64,000 nucleotides of DNA from the NCBI GenBank assembly GCA_023429785.1, contig JAEZDD010000003.1, forward strand, positions 372,001 to 436,000, written 5' to 3'. Position numbers and translations under genes: made by a program. The DNA comes from Bacillota bacterium (GTDB lineage: Bacteria > Bacillota > Clostridia > Oscillospirales > Ruminococcaceae). Position 1 is the first letter of the stretch. Every line of letters starts with the position of its first letter. Shown here piece after piece: positions 43,086 through 52,531 of the stretch. Under the pieces are notes generated by a model that saw nothing but the letters and a program-made list of their open reading frames with translations, was not told where the DNA came from and ran no database searches.

Positions 43086-43123
43086 AAATACGCAAATTAT
43101 AAATTATAAGGAGTGTCAAATTC

Positions 43124-45007
43124 ATGGCAAAAAAAGAATTTAAGGCTGAATCAAAGCGCTTGCTGGATATGATGATTCACTCAATCTATACTCATAAGGA
43201 AATTTTTCTGAGAGAGCTCATTTCAAATGCAAGTGACGCTATCGACAAGCTGTATTTCCTTTCCCTCACCGACAATAATGTTGGGCTTAAAAAGGACGAT
43301 TTTTGCATTTTCATCAAGGCGGATAAGGAAAACCGCACCCTCACAATCACCGATAACGGAATAGGCATGACCAAGGAGGACCTCGAGAGCAACCTCGGGA
43401 CAATCGCGAAAAGCGGTTCTCTTGCATTCAAAAAGGATAATGACCTCGGCGAGGATGTGAGCATCATCGGGCAGTTCGGCGTCGGCTTTTATTCAGCCTT
43501 CATGGTGAGCAAGCTGGTGACAGTCACAACAAAAGCCTATGGAAGCGACACAGCATATAGGTGGGAGTCTGAGGGCGTCGACGGCTATACAATAAGTGAG
43601 GCTGAAAAAGACAGCGTCGGCACTGAAATTGTCCTTTCAGTAATGGATAATACCGAGGACGAGAGCTATGACGAGTTCCTTGAGCAGTATCGCATTCAGT
43701 CACTTGTCAAGAAATATTCTGACTATATCCGCTTCCCTGTCAAAATGGATTTTGAAACAAGCAGGCTGAAGGAAGGCAGTGAGGACGAGTATGAGTCCAC
43801 TGTCGAAACCCGAACACTAAACAGCATGATTCCTATCTGGAGAAAAAACAAGGCTGAGCTTTCCGACGAGGATTACAACAAATTTTATAAGGATAAATTC
43901 TACGATTTTGAAGACCCAATTAAGAGCATTCACATAAAAACCGAAGGAACAGCAACCTATAACGCTTTGCTTTATGTCCCTTCAAAAACCCCTTATGATT
44001 ACTACACAAAGGAGTATGAAAAGGGCTTACAGCTTTATTCAAATGGCGTTCTCATTATGGAAAAATGCGCCGACCTTTTGCCTGATTATTTCAGCTTTAT
44101 AAAGGGGCTTGTTGACAGCGAGGACCTGTCACTGAACATCTCAAGAGAAATGCTCCAGCATGACAGACAGCTGAAGCTTATTGCTAAAAACCTTGAAAAG
44201 ACGATTAAAAATAATCTTGTGAAAATACTGACCGACGAAAGAGAAAAGTATGAAGCCTTCTTCAAGAACTTCGGCTTGCAGCTCAAATTCGGAATATACA
44301 ACGGTTATGGCGCTAACAAGGAGCTGCTTCAGGACCTATTGATGTTTGCAACCTCGTTCAGCGACAAGCTGACAACCCTAGACGAGTATGTTTCCCGAAT
44401 GAAGGACGAGCAGAAGTATATTTATTACGCAACAGGTGAAAGCGTCGCCCGAATCGAGCATTTGCCTCAAACTGAGCTGGTTCGTGACAAGGGCTATGAG
44501 ATACTTTACTTCACTGATGATGTCGATGAATTCGCTATAAAAATGCTCATGAGCTATAAGGATAAGGAATTCAAGTCTGTTTCAAGCGGCGACCTTGACC
44601 TCGAAACTGAGGACGAGAAGAAAGAAGTCGAAAAACAGGCTGAGGAGAACAAGGACCTGTTCGGGACAATGAAGGAAGCCTTGGGCGAGAAAATTTCAGA
44701 GGTTCGCCTTTCAAAGCGTTTGAAATCTCACCCTGTATGCCTAACTAACGCCGGCGAAATCTCAATAGAGATGGAAAAGGTTTTAAACCAGATGCCGAAT
44801 AATCAAAAGGTCAAGGCGGAAAAGGTTCTCGAAATAAACGCTAATCACCCGATTTTTGAGACGCTCAAAAAGCTTCACTCAGAGGATAAGGAAAAGCTCA
44901 AGGCATATTCGGATATACTTTATACACAGGCGCTTTTAATCGAGGGGCTTTCAATCGAAGACCCTGTTGCATTTTCAAACTTAGTTTGTGACCTTATGGT
45001 TAAATAG
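43124..45007 (+). CDS. htpG: Molecular chaperone HtpG (Hsp90)
   Basis: This 627-residue ATP-dependent chaperone has the GHKL ATPase motifs LRELISNASDAIDKL, ITDNGIGMTKEDLE and GQFGVGFYSAFMVS, then the middle-domain motif LNISREMLQHDRQLK and the C-terminal dimerisation region. Length is typical. AAGGAG lies before the ATG at 43124. It forms a single-gene unit with a CIRCE-controlled promoter and a strong terminator. Confidence 0.97.
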   Translation: MAKKEFKAESKRLLDMMIHSIYTHKEIFLRELISNASDAIDKLYFLSLTDNNVGLKKDDFCIFIKADKENRTLTITDNGIGMTKEDLESNLGTIAKSGSLAFKKDNDLGEDVSIIGQFGVGFYSAFMVSKLVTVTTKAYGSDTAYRWESEGVDGYTISEAEKDSVGTEIVLSVMDNTEDESYDEFLEQYRIQSLVKKYSDYIRFPVKMDFETSRLKEGSEDEYESTVETRTLNSMIPIWRKNKAELSDEDYNKFYKDKFYDFEDPIKSIHIKTEGTATYNALLYVPSKTPYDYYTKEYEKGLQLYSNGVLIMEKCADLLPDYFSFIKGLVDSEDLSLNISREMLQHDRQLKLIAKNLEKTIKNNLVKILTDEREKYEAFFKNFGLQLKFGIYNGYGANKELLQDLLMFATSFSDKLTTLDEYVSRMKDEQKYIYYATGESVARIEHLPQTELVRDKGYEILYFTDDVDEFAIKMLMSYKDKEFKSVSSGDLDLETEDEKKEVEKQAEENKDLFGTMKEALGEKISEVRLSKRLKSHPVCLTNAGEISIEMEKVLNQMPNNQKVKAEKVLEINANHPIFETLKKLHSEDKEKLKAYSDILYTQALLIEGLSIEDPVAFSNLVCDLMVK

Positions 45008-45010
45008 TTA

Positions 45011-45040
45011 AAGAGGGGGATTTTAGTCCCCCTCTTTTTT
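45011..45040 (+). terminator. Terminator of htpG
   Basis: AAGAGGGGGA at 45011-45020 and TCCCCCTCTT at 45027-45036 form a 10-bp stem with loop TTTTAG, followed by TTTT. Confidence 0.92.
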
Positions 45041-46137
45041 TAATCATAGCTGCATATACATTTTAGATTTTCACTGGTTGTGATAACTTGTTCATCAATC
45101 TGAACAATAGGATAAAGATACTTATTCGGGTTAACATATACAACAGTGCCGATTCTGTCGTCAGACATGAGCATTCTCTTCCCGACCAGCTCCTTCGGCA
45201 TATTTTCAAGAAATACGTTAATAACATGAGTATCAAGGTCAGAAAAACGCCCCGTCGAGAATTCCTCAAGGACTTCAAACGGCGAATTAAGCGGCTTATA
45301 AACCCTCTTTGAGCACATTGCGTCGTATATATCTGAAATTGTTGTTATCTTTGAAAAATAGCTGATTTCATCGGATTGAAGCTTATCAGGATAGCCTGTT
45401 CCGTTAATTTTTTCGTGGTGACCCCTGACCGCCTTTAACACGTCCTCATCAGCTTCTCCGGAATTAACAAGAATATTGTATGAATGAACAGGATGAGTTT
45501 TAATAACCTCAAATTCCTCTTTCGTCAAAATCGAGGGCTTGTCCAGAATTTCGCTGGGAATCATCGTTTTCCCTATATCGTGAAGAAGCCCGATTTTCGT
45601 CAGTCGCATAATATCGTTTTCTGACATCTGAAGCCATTTCGCCATAATTCCATTTAAAAAAGCAACGTTCACACTATGGGTGAAAAGCGTCTTGTCATCG
45701 CTTCTGACGCTGTTGATAAGCTGTATAATATTCGAAACATCGACAGTGACAATCTTCTCTTTAATCTCAAAGGAAATTCTTTCACTCTGTGGAAGGTCAA
45801 CATTATTATTTTTAACAACATCTTCAAAAATTCTGTTTGCTTTGAATTTGATTTCCGTATAATGCCTGGTTATCTCAGGTGAAGGATGAAATTTAGAAAA
45901 CTTATGTGCCTCATTTTGTATAGAATCTATATATGTTTCTTCAATAAAAAGACTCCCATAAGTCATTTCGAGCTTCTGGAGCTTTAATAATAAAACCTTG
46001 GTCAGGGTTGAGTTTCGAAAAGCGGTGACATATCTATCCTTGCTGTCCCTATAGCAAATTTCGCAATCAATATACATCCCTTCAAATAAATCAAAAGAGC
46101 TTATAATCTGATATTGCCTATTACTCCGATGTGTCAT
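45040..46137 (-). CDS. HD-GYP domain phosphodiesterase (c-di-GMP hydrolase candidate)
   Basis: This 365-residue cytoplasmic protein has an N-terminal region without a named domain (1-125), then the HD-GYP domain: LLHDIGKTMIP (HD at 186-187), the HHEKINGTGYP motif (240-250), and ISDIYDAMCSKRVYK. All metal and GYP residues are present, so hydrolysis of c-di-GMP is likely. It is divergent from the type IV pilus operon across a 461-base spacer, which suggests c-di-GMP control of pili. The C-terminal segment (about 320-365) is a small extra domain seen in many clostridial members. Confidence 0.94.
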   Translation of the reverse strand: MTHRSNRQYQIISSFDLFEGMYIDCEICYRDSKDRYVTAFRNSTLTKVLLLKLQKLEMTYGSLFIEETYIDSIQNEAHKFSKFHPSPEITRHYTEIKFKANRIFEDVVKNNNVDLPQSERISFEIKEKIVTVDVSNIIQLINSVRSDDKTLFTHSVNVAFLNGIMAKWLQMSENDIMRLTKIGLLHDIGKTMIPSEILDKPSILTKEEFEVIKTHPVHSYNILVNSGEADEDVLKAVRGHHEKINGTGYPDKLQSDEISYFSKITTISDIYDAMCSKRVYKPLNSPFEVLEEFSTGRFSDLDTHVINVFLENMPKELVGKRMLMSDDRIGTVVYVNPNKYLYPIVQIDEQVITTSENLKCICSYD

Positions 46138-46598
46138 CTTATCACCCCTGTATAACTATTATAAAGAGCTTAAATCTATTCTATTTATTCATTTATATAA
46201 TAATATAATTCGACAAAAATTTAAATAGTTTTTCAAGAAATGGTTAAACAAATTGGTTATTTATACAAAAATTCTACAAAATCTTTGTAATAATATTTTA
46301 AAATCAACAACCATCATTTGTTAATTATTTAAAACATTTCATAATATTCATTAAATAGCTGTGAATAATATTATAGTTTATAAAATTAATAAATTTTTTA
46401 ACTTTTTAGGCTTTTTCTAGCACTTGATTTTTGTAAAATATGTGATAAAATGTAAGTAAAATTATTGCTTGATTGCTAAATTATAAGATAATATTTTATT
46501 TGTTTATTATATCATGCTATTTATCTCATATTAATTGTTATAAATGCATTTTATACTAAATAAATAGTATTATAATAAAAAGAATTAAGGAGGAAATT
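46138..46598. other. AT-rich divergent region between the HD-GYP gene and the pilus operon
   Basis: 461 bases without a supported gene. The best promoter candidates for the pilin are TTGATT (46424) with TAAAAT (46446-46451, 16 bases) and TTGCTT (46465) with TAATAT (46489-46494, 18 bases), implying a 5' leader of about 100-140 bases. I found none of the conserved c-di-GMP-I or c-di-GMP-II riboswitch core sequences. Confidence 0.45.
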
Positions 46599-47003
46599 AT
46601 GAAATTGAAAAATTTAAGGAAAAACAAAAAAGGATTTACTCTTGTTGAAATCATTGTTGTTCTGGTAATCCTAGCTATTCTCGCTGCTGCTGCTATCCCG
46701 ACAATGCTTGGTTTCGTTGACGACGCTAAGAAGAAAACAGAAATTGCTAATGCGCGTGCCGCTTATGTTGCCGCTCAGACTATCGCGACAGAAACATATG
46801 CAACCTCAACAGCTACTTCAGCCACTGATAAGGATGCTGCTTGCGTTACAGCCATAACAAAAGCAAAGGTCGAATCACTAGCCAGCTTGACTTGCACATC
46901 TGTCACTGCTACAGTCTCGGGCGGAAAGGTGACAAGCTTAGTTTTCGTTAATAACGGGAAAACTGTCACAATCACTCCGGGCGGAGATGCTTCTGTCAGC
47001 TAA
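46599..47003 (+). CDS. Type IV major pilin
   Basis: This 134-residue prepilin has leader MKLKNLRKNKKG, cleavage before Phe13, and a class IVa N-terminal helix (FTLVEIIVVLVILAILAA) with the conserved Glu at +5. The globular part is short and Ala/Thr-rich with two cysteines (C82 and C99) that could form a disulfide. AAGGAGG precedes the ATG. It is first in a ten-gene operon and is followed by a weak hairpin, which would make it the most abundant product, as expected for the fibre subunit. Confidence 0.93.
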   Translation: MKLKNLRKNKKGFTLVEIIVVLVILAILAAAAIPTMLGFVDDAKKKTEIANARAAYVAAQTIATETYATSTATSATDKDAACVTAITKAKVESLASLTCTSVTATVSGGKVTSLVFVNNGKTVTITPGGDASVS

Positions 47004-47025
47004 CAACCACCTAATAATTTAAGAT

Positions 47026-47057
47026 AAAGGCTCTTCATCACTAGATTGAGAGCCTTT
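47026..47057 (+). terminator. Weak terminator/attenuator after the major pilin
   Basis: AAAGGCTCT at 47026-47034 and AGAGCCTTT at 47049-47057 form a 9-bp stem with a 14-base loop, but no proper T-run follows (ATAGCAATTT). It probably stops only part of the transcription, or stabilises the pilin mRNA. Confidence 0.6.
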
Positions 47058-47099
47058 ATAGCAATTTAAAACCATCCTTCCCACAAGGGAGAAATTTTG

Positions 47100-47873
47100 A
47101 TGATTTATTTTATCTACTTTTTGCTTTATGCCTTCGTATTCCTCCTCGGGATATGTATAGGGAGCTTTTTGAACGTTATTGTTTATCGAATCCCTAAAAA
47201 AATCTCAATAGCAAAAGGGCGCTCGTTTTGCCCTGACTGCAATACGAAGATTAAGGACTATGACCTTATCCCAATTCTGAGCTTTCTTTTTTTAAAGGGG
47301 AAGTGTCGGAATTGTAAGAAAGAAATCTCTCTCCGCTATCCGTTTGTCGAAATGCTGACGGGTGTTTTAGCGGTGTTAATTTTTATAAATTTTGACTTCA
47401 CAGCAAAGGCTTTTTTGGCTTTTGCTTTTTGTGCTATTTTGGTGGCTATTACTCTTATCGACTATGACACGATGGAAATACCGAATTCTCTAATTATTGC
47501 AATAATTCCGCTTGCAATTATTTCGTATTTTCTTTTCCCTGAAATATCACTTTTGGACAGAGCGATTGGCTTTGTATGCGTCAGCGTGCCTATGCTTCTA
47601 CTGACTATGCTTATCCCCGACTGCTTCGGTGGCGGTGATATAAAGCTTTTGGCGGTGAGCGGGCTAATCCTCGGCTGGAAGTATATTCTCCTTGCGACCT
47701 TCATTGGCATTTTAATTGAGGGCGCTTATGTTATAATAAAAATGCTTTTGAAAAAGCTAAAAAAAGGCGACCATATTGCGTTCGGGCCGGCACTTTGCGC
47801 CGGAATATATCTTTCGCTTTTGTATGGCGACAAAATATTAAAGTGGTATTTTAGCTTTTTCAGAATTAGTTAG
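47100..47873 (+). CDS. pilD: Prepilin peptidase/N-methyltransferase
   Basis: This 257-residue polytopic aspartyl protease removes prepilin leaders. The N-terminal cytoplasmic part has the two cysteine pairs (CPDCNTKIKD and CRNCKKE) of the bifunctional type, and the catalytic aspartates are in TLIDYDTMEIPN and CFGGGDIKLLA. There are about eight membrane segments. ATG 47100 is eight bases after AAGGGAG; a TTG at 47097 is adjacent. It processes the four prepilin-like proteins of this operon. Confidence 0.95.
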   Translation: MIYFIYFLLYAFVFLLGICIGSFLNVIVYRIPKKISIAKGRSFCPDCNTKIKDYDLIPILSFLFLKGKCRNCKKEISLRYPFVEMLTGVLAVLIFINFDFTAKAFLAFAFCAILVAITLIDYDTMEIPNSLIIAIIPLAIISYFLFPEISLLDRAIGFVCVSVPMLLLTMLIPDCFGGGDIKLLAVSGLILGWKYILLATFIGILIEGAYVIIKMLLKKLKKGDHIAFGPALCAGIYLSLLYGDKILKWYFSFFRIS

Positions 47874-47886
47874 AGAGGTGAATTTA

Positions 47887-49074
47887 ATGCCTGTTTTTAA
47901 ATATAAGGCAATCGACCTTGACTCAAAAAAGGTCACAGGGACAATTTCTGCCGAGAACGGCGAAAGCCTTATACAGCTTTTGAGAGCTAAAAGCCTTATG
48001 GTGACAAGCTATTCCCCAGTCGAGGAGGAGGTCAGGAGCGTTTATAAGCTTAAAGCTAATGAGGTTGCTGAATTTTCACAGGAAATTGCGACGATGCTTT
48101 CAGCCGGGATTACTATAATTCATGCTCTCGACATCATTTTAAAGCGTGACTCAAAGGAAAAGCTGAGAAATGTTTATTCATGCCTTTATTCAGATTTGAG
48201 CAACGGAAAAACCCTTTCCGAGGCTATGGAGGGACAGGGCGAGGCCTTCCCCACTCTTTTCATAAATATGTATAAAACCGGTGAGGAGAGCGGGCGGCTT
48301 GACATCGTTGCCGCAAAAATGGCGCTTCACTATACAAAGGAGCATAGGCTCAACAACAAGGTTAAATCGGCAACAATATATCCGAAGATTCTTCTCGTTC
48401 TGATGACTGTCGTGGTTATTGTTATTTTCACAATAATCCTCCCGAGCTTTTTCAAGCTTTTTGAGAACCTTGAGCTTCCGCTCCCGACTAAAATTGTTGT
48501 TGCACTAAGCAATGGGATGGTTAAATACTGGTTGCCTTTATTGATTCTAGCCTGTCTTCTTGCATTATTATTTCAATATGTCACGAAGAAAAGAAATGTC
48601 CGGCTTAAAATTGACGAAATGAAGCTGAAGCTCCCAAAAATCGGGAAGCTCAACAAAATAATATATACCGCCCGTTTCGCGAGGACACTCAGCTCACTTT
48701 ATTCAAGCGGGCTTTCAATAGTGAATGCTCTCACAATATGCTCAAGAACCATTGACAATACCTTTATCGAGGACCAAATGCCGTCGGCAATAGAAAAGGT
48801 CAGGAGCGGCGAATCGCTTTCTGATGCAATCCAAGGCATAAAGGGCTTTGATGTTAAGCTGGGGCTTTCGGTTTTCATCGGTCAGGAGTCGGGTCAGCTC
48901 GACAAGATGCTCGATTCTGTTTCCGATTCCTTCGACTATGAGGCTGAGGTGGCAACAGAAAAGCTGGTCGCACTTTTGGAGCCGGTATTAATTGTTTTCA
49001 TGGCTGTTGTCGTCGGATTCATCGCTGTTTCAGTTTTGTTGCCCATACTGTCGCTGTATCAGAATGTAGGCTAA
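47887..49074 (+). CDS. pilC: Type IV pilus inner-membrane platform protein PilC (GspF family)
   Basis: This 395-residue protein has the two repeated T2SSF domains (first EFSQEIATMLSAGITIIHALDI, second ARFARTLSSLYSSGLSIVNALT) separated by membrane segments, and the family end ALLEPVLIVFMAVVVGFIAVS. It transmits force from the PilB ATPase to pilin polymerisation. ATG 47887 (MPVFKYKAIDLD) has AGAGG upstream; a GTG at 47878 is unlikely. It follows pilD by 13 bases. Confidence 0.95.
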   Translation: MPVFKYKAIDLDSKKVTGTISAENGESLIQLLRAKSLMVTSYSPVEEEVRSVYKLKANEVAEFSQEIATMLSAGITIIHALDIILKRDSKEKLRNVYSCLYSDLSNGKTLSEAMEGQGEAFPTLFINMYKTGEESGRLDIVAAKMALHYTKEHRLNNKVKSATIYPKILLVLMTVVVIVIFTIILPSFFKLFENLELPLPTKIVVALSNGMVKYWLPLLILACLLALLFQYVTKKRNVRLKIDEMKLKLPKIGKLNKIIYTARFARTLSSLYSSGLSIVNALTICSRTIDNTFIEDQMPSAIEKVRSGESLSDAIQGIKGFDVKLGLSVFIGQESGQLDKMLDSVSDSFDYEAEVATEKLVALLEPVLIVFMAVVVGFIAVSVLLPILSLYQNVG

Positions 49075-49113
49075 CGCAGGCAAATATTGACAAATATTGA
49101 CTAAGGAGTTTTT

Positions 49114-50022
49114 ATGGAAACAACAATTTGCTTTCTAAATGACAGAATAATAGCAATGTCGGGAACATTAACTAAAAATCATGTTCATGTTCAGAATTTC
49201 AAGGTTTTTGAGCTGAGCGAGGGTTCAATTATAAACGGAGTTATAACAAACAGCTCAAGCGTTAAGTCTGTCCTAAAACAGATTAAGGACGATGCTTCGA
49301 TTTTTTCAAAAAGTATCAGCCTTATTATAAACAGCAGTCTGGTTTATATTAAACAAGCGACAATCCCAAATGCTTCAAAATCCCAAATCATCACTTTTGT
49401 TAAAAATGAATTTATCGGAATTGATTCAAATAATACGGAAATGCTATTTGACTATTCACTCATCAAGGATGAAAAGCATAAGGAAAAGACGAATAGCTCA
49501 AGCATCGTATGCTATGCTGTCGAAAAAAATATGATTAAGGGCATAATTGAGCTTTTTGAGGAGGAGGAAATCACTCTTTCTTCGATAAATGTAAGCACAA
49601 ACTGCCTCATTAAGCTCGCCAGCGCTGTCCCTTCGCTTGAAAACAAGACGTATGCAATAGCTAATGTGGATAAAAATAATATCACGCTTGTGCTTTTTGT
49701 CAACAACAAGTATTATTATTCGACCCGCGCCAGACTTATTCACGACTTTGAAACTGAAGAATTTTTTCAGGAAATTTCAACACAGCTTTCAGCGTTAAAT
49801 CAGTTCAACAAGTCACAGAAGAATGGCGGCGACATAAGCGAGGTTTTTCTCTGTGGCTTATCTCAAGAACAAAGCGAGCTTTGCAGTCAGTATATCAGCG
49901 ACCTCGGTATAAAAAACAGCTCGACTGATATTTTTAGCTCTGTCGCTACCTGCTTGAATTATCGGCTAGAGATGAATGCTTCCGACTTCATTTTTAATAT
50001 CGGTGCATTTTTCAGAAAGTGA
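49114..50022 (+). CDS. PilM-like actin-fold pilus assembly protein
   Basis: This 302-residue soluble protein is in the position of PilM. The pattern fits an actin-like fold: METTICFLNDRIIAMSG at the start, SISLIINSSLVYIKQATIP, a middle YAIANVDKNNITLVLFV (a nucleotide-side strand pair), and EVFLCGLSQEQ near the end. Sequence similarity to PilM is weak, so the call rests partly on gene order before PilN/PilO-like genes. The stop codon overlaps the ribosome binding site of the next gene. Confidence 0.75.
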   Translation: METTICFLNDRIIAMSGTLTKNHVHVQNFKVFELSEGSIINGVITNSSSVKSVLKQIKDDASIFSKSISLIINSSLVYIKQATIPNASKSQIITFVKNEFIGIDSNNTEMLFDYSLIKDEKHKEKTNSSSIVCYAVEKNMIKGIIELFEEEEITLSSINVSTNCLIKLASAVPSLENKTYAIANVDKNNITLVLFVNNKYYYSTRARLIHDFETEEFFQEISTQLSALNQFNKSQKNGGDISEVFLCGLSQEQSELCSQYISDLGIKNSSTDIFSSVATCLNYRLEMNASDFIFNIGAFFRK

Positions 50023-50030
50023 GGTGCCCT

Positions 50031-50609
50031 ATGGCTAATAAAATCATCAAGGATGTCAATTTTTTAGAGCCTTATTACAGAAAGCCTAAAATAATCGAGC
50101 AAAAAAAATCAGGGAAGTCTTTTGTACTAATCCCCGTTTTGCTTTTTTTGATTGTTGCCTCTGTTTTTGCGTTTTATTTTTCTGGGATAATATTTCTTTC
50201 TGAAGATATCAACGGGCTGAACAGCTTCATCGCCTCACCCCAGAACAACGCTTCATTCTCTAAATCTCAGACACTTTTGGGCGACATAGAGATGAAAACA
50301 AAAACCTTATCGGGGCTTGATACTCAGCTAAAGCTAATGCAATACGGCGTCAAAATGGATATTAATACTCAAAACACTATCTATTCATGTAACAGTCCTG
50401 GCACTTTTATTTCTGCTGTTACATTTTATAAATCAGCTCAAAGCTTATCACTCCAGCTTGAAAGCATAAGTCAGTTTGATGTGAACGAATTTGTTAAAAG
50501 GCTGAGTTCAACAAAGCTTTTCAGCGCTGTTAATTACAACGGATATACCTATAACGAAACGTCCCAGAAATATACTTTTATTGTTGACTGCACCTTTTCT
50601 GTTAAATAG
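50031..50609 (+). CDS. PilN-like pilus assembly protein
   Basis: This 192-residue bitopic protein has a short cytoplasmic N terminus with DVNFLEPYYRKPK (similar to the INLLP-type PilM-binding stretch of PilN), one membrane segment (about 32-52), and an extracytoplasmic coiled-coil plus alpha/beta domain. Gene order PilM-PilN-PilO supports the call. ATG 50031 follows GAGGTG; the upstream GTG overlaps the previous gene. Confidence 0.72.
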   Translation: MANKIIKDVNFLEPYYRKPKIIEQKKSGKSFVLIPVLLFLIVASVFAFYFSGIIFLSEDINGLNSFIASPQNNASFSKSQTLLGDIEMKTKTLSGLDTQLKLMQYGVKMDINTQNTIYSCNSPGTFISAVTFYKSAQSLSLQLESISQFDVNEFVKRLSSTKLFSAVNYNGYTYNETSQKYTFIVDCTFSVK

Positions 50610-50637
50610 TTTTTGAAAGGATTGGTTTAAGCTTTTT

Positions 50638-51234
50638 ATGAAAAAACTGACTAAAAGAGAAAAAATTCTTATTTTTATAATGATATGTGTGGCTATTGTT
50701 TTCGGGCTTGGCTATCTTATAATTCTCCCCGCTAAAAATAAATATGACAGCCTGAATGAATCAAAAAATATGCTCAATATGAAAAAGCAGAGCATGCTCC
50801 TCGACATCAACGCTTATGACTCGCGAAAAAAACAAAATGACGAGGTCGATTCAAAGCTGAATCTGATGAGGCAGAATTTCTATCCATTTATGCTAAACGA
50901 CCAGATTGATTTCATGCTCACAAATCTAATGTCAGGCTATTCCCTCATGCCACTAAAGCTTGAAATTTCAAAAGTTGAGGAAAAAAAGGATGACTCAAGC
51001 GTGGCGTCAGATTCAAGAGATGCTTCTTCATCAAAGGCAGAAGATGAATCGTCAATTATTAAAATGTCCGCAACAATCTCAGCGACCGGAAGCATTGAAA
51101 ACATTAGAGTAATGATTGATGATATTGCGGTGAATTCTAAGCTCGAGCTTTCAGGCTACAGCATTGTATTTGATTCTACAAAAAGCACATATACGCTGGA
51201 TTTAACCGTCAGGTTTTATATGCTAAAAGAATAG
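50638..51234 (+). CDS. PilO-like pilus assembly protein
   Basis: This 198-residue protein has one N-terminal membrane segment (about 9-30), then a coiled-coil (YDSLNESKNMLNMKKQSML), a low-complexity Ser/Asp/Glu stretch (about 115-138), and a C-terminal ferredoxin-like region (SGSIENIRVMIDDIAV-type pattern). This matches the PilO layout. The ribosome binding site GAAAGG is unusually far (about 17 bases) from the ATG, so expression may be low. Confidence 0.72.
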   Translation: MKKLTKREKILIFIMICVAIVFGLGYLIILPAKNKYDSLNESKNMLNMKKQSMLLDINAYDSRKKQNDEVDSKLNLMRQNFYPFMLNDQIDFMLTNLMSGYSLMPLKLEISKVEEKKDDSSVASDSRDASSSKAEDESSIIKMSATISATGSIENIRVMIDDIAVNSKLELSGYSIVFDSTKSTYTLDLTVRFYMLKE

Positions 51235-51271
51235 CCGGCTCACGCACATTAACAATCAAGGAATGGTGAAA

Positions 51272-51730
51272 ATGAAAAATAATAAAGGCTCTGTGCTCGT
51301 ATGGGCGGTTGTTATAATATTAATATTTTCCATTTTCGCTATGACCGCTCTGGCGATAGGCTATTCAATGGTTTCAAGGAGCTATGACAATAACTTGAAC
51401 CGACAGCTTTATCTCACGGCAAGAAGTGGCGGGACAATGGTGGCGAATGAAATTATTTCGCCGACGGGGACACCGCTTGTCAACGAGCTGATTGCCAAAA
51501 AGGATACTGTCCTCACTGTTTCAAGCTTATTCACCCCTGAAAAAAACATGGGGAGCTGTGCCGTTTCCGCTATCTATATCAGCTCGAAGGCACAAATTAT
51601 TGTTACCGCTGTTTCTACTCGGGATAATAAGAAGCAGACCTTTTCATCAATACTTACTAAAAACAGCTCAACCGGAAAATGGGCAATCACAGGGTATGAC
51701 AGCAAGGATATCACCTCATCACGAGGATAA
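51272..51730 (+). CDS. Minor pilin-like protein lacking Glu5 (PilX/GspK-type)
   Basis: This 152-residue protein starts MKNNKGSVLVWAVVIILIF: a short basic leader, Gly-Ser cleavage site, then a hydrophobic helix. The +5 residue is Trp rather than Glu, as in tip pilins such as GspK or PilX-like proteins that sit at the end of the fibre. The rest is a small beta domain without known motifs. ATG 51272 is nine bases after AAGGA; an ATG at 51263 touches the ribosome binding site. Confidence 0.75.
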   Translation: MKNNKGSVLVWAVVIILIFSIFAMTALAIGYSMVSRSYDNNLNRQLYLTARSGGTMVANEIISPTGTPLVNELIAKKDTVLTVSSLFTPEKNMGSCAVSAIYISSKAQIIVTAVSTRDNKKQTFSSILTKNSSTGKWAITGYDSKDITSSRG

Positions 51731-51741
51731 GGAGGGGTTTT

Positions 51742-52503
51742 ATGATAAAAAAGCTTAACGACAATGGTTCAACTCTCGTCGAATGTATTGTTGCTTTCGC
51801 CTTGTTTTCCTTATCGGCAATTATCCTCCTGTCGGGGTTTTTGACTGCCGCTAATCTTGTTGTGAAGTCCACAGAGGTAAAAAATAACAGCAATAATAAT
51901 ATCATGGGGATTGAATCGGCGAATACTCCGACGGGAGTAACTGTCACCGAATCAGCTCAGCAGACAATCAGCTTCACTCTCGGGAGTGTGAGCTATTCGG
52001 CAAAGGGAACTTATAAAACCAGTCAGTCAGGCAACCTCAAGCTGACCGAATTCATCTCGTCAAAGTCAGATAACACGAATAATTTCATCCCCGATACAGA
52101 CAAGCCTGTGAACGGACAATGGCCCTCGCCGGCGATGTTCCCTGAAACATGGAGCTATGTCACAGTACCAAAATGGACGACCATTGTATATGACGGGGTA
52201 TACTATATCGCCGCACAGGACCTTAATATCGGCCCCGGCTCACCATATCCGACACCGACAAAAGGTGGTTGGGACTGGCTTGGCAGTAATAATAACCTCG
52301 TTCAGATTTCAAGCCGAGCTGTTATCCAATGGAACGGCGGGACACAGACGGATTTTTATAACACGACCGGCGGGAAAATCGATAAGGGCGACAAGGTATA
52401 CTGGAACGGCAACTACTACGTTTTCACAATAAGCAATCAGACGTGGGCAGAGCCTCCGAATGTCAGTCTTTCAAACTGGGTGCTGATTAAATATCCGTTC
52501 TAG
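51742..52503 (+). CDS. Minor pilin with two CBM5/12-like carbohydrate-binding modules
   Basis: This 253-residue protein has prepilin leader MIKKLNDNG, cleavage before Ser10, Glu at +5 (STLVECIVAFALFSL), and a pilin-like stalk to about residue 110. Two C-terminal modules, about 127-181 and 197-250, share the pattern of CBM5/12 (ChtBD3) domains: aromatic W...Y, KGDKVYWNGNYYVF and a closing Trp (GGWDWLG; SNWVLIKY). Such modules bind chitin, cellulose or related glycans. The protein probably displays a sugar-binding tip on the pilus. GGAGG precedes the ATG. Confidence 0.8.
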   Translation: MIKKLNDNGSTLVECIVAFALFSLSAIILLSGFLTAANLVVKSTEVKNNSNNNIMGIESANTPTGVTVTESAQQTISFTLGSVSYSAKGTYKTSQSGNLKLTEFISSKSDNTNNFIPDTDKPVNGQWPSPAMFPETWSYVTVPKWTTIVYDGVYYIAAQDLNIGPGSPYPTPTKGGWDWLGSNNNLVQISSRAVIQWNGGTQTDFYNTTGGKIDKGDKVYWNGNYYVFTISNQTWAEPPNVSLSNWVLIKYPF

Positions 52504-52531
52504 CCTTTGCAATTAAAAAGGGAGTGGTGGT

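Noticed and set aside
46138..46598. c-di-GMP riboswitch ahead of the pilin operon
   Set aside because: The spacer is extremely AT-rich and lacks the GC-containing core sequences of both known classes.
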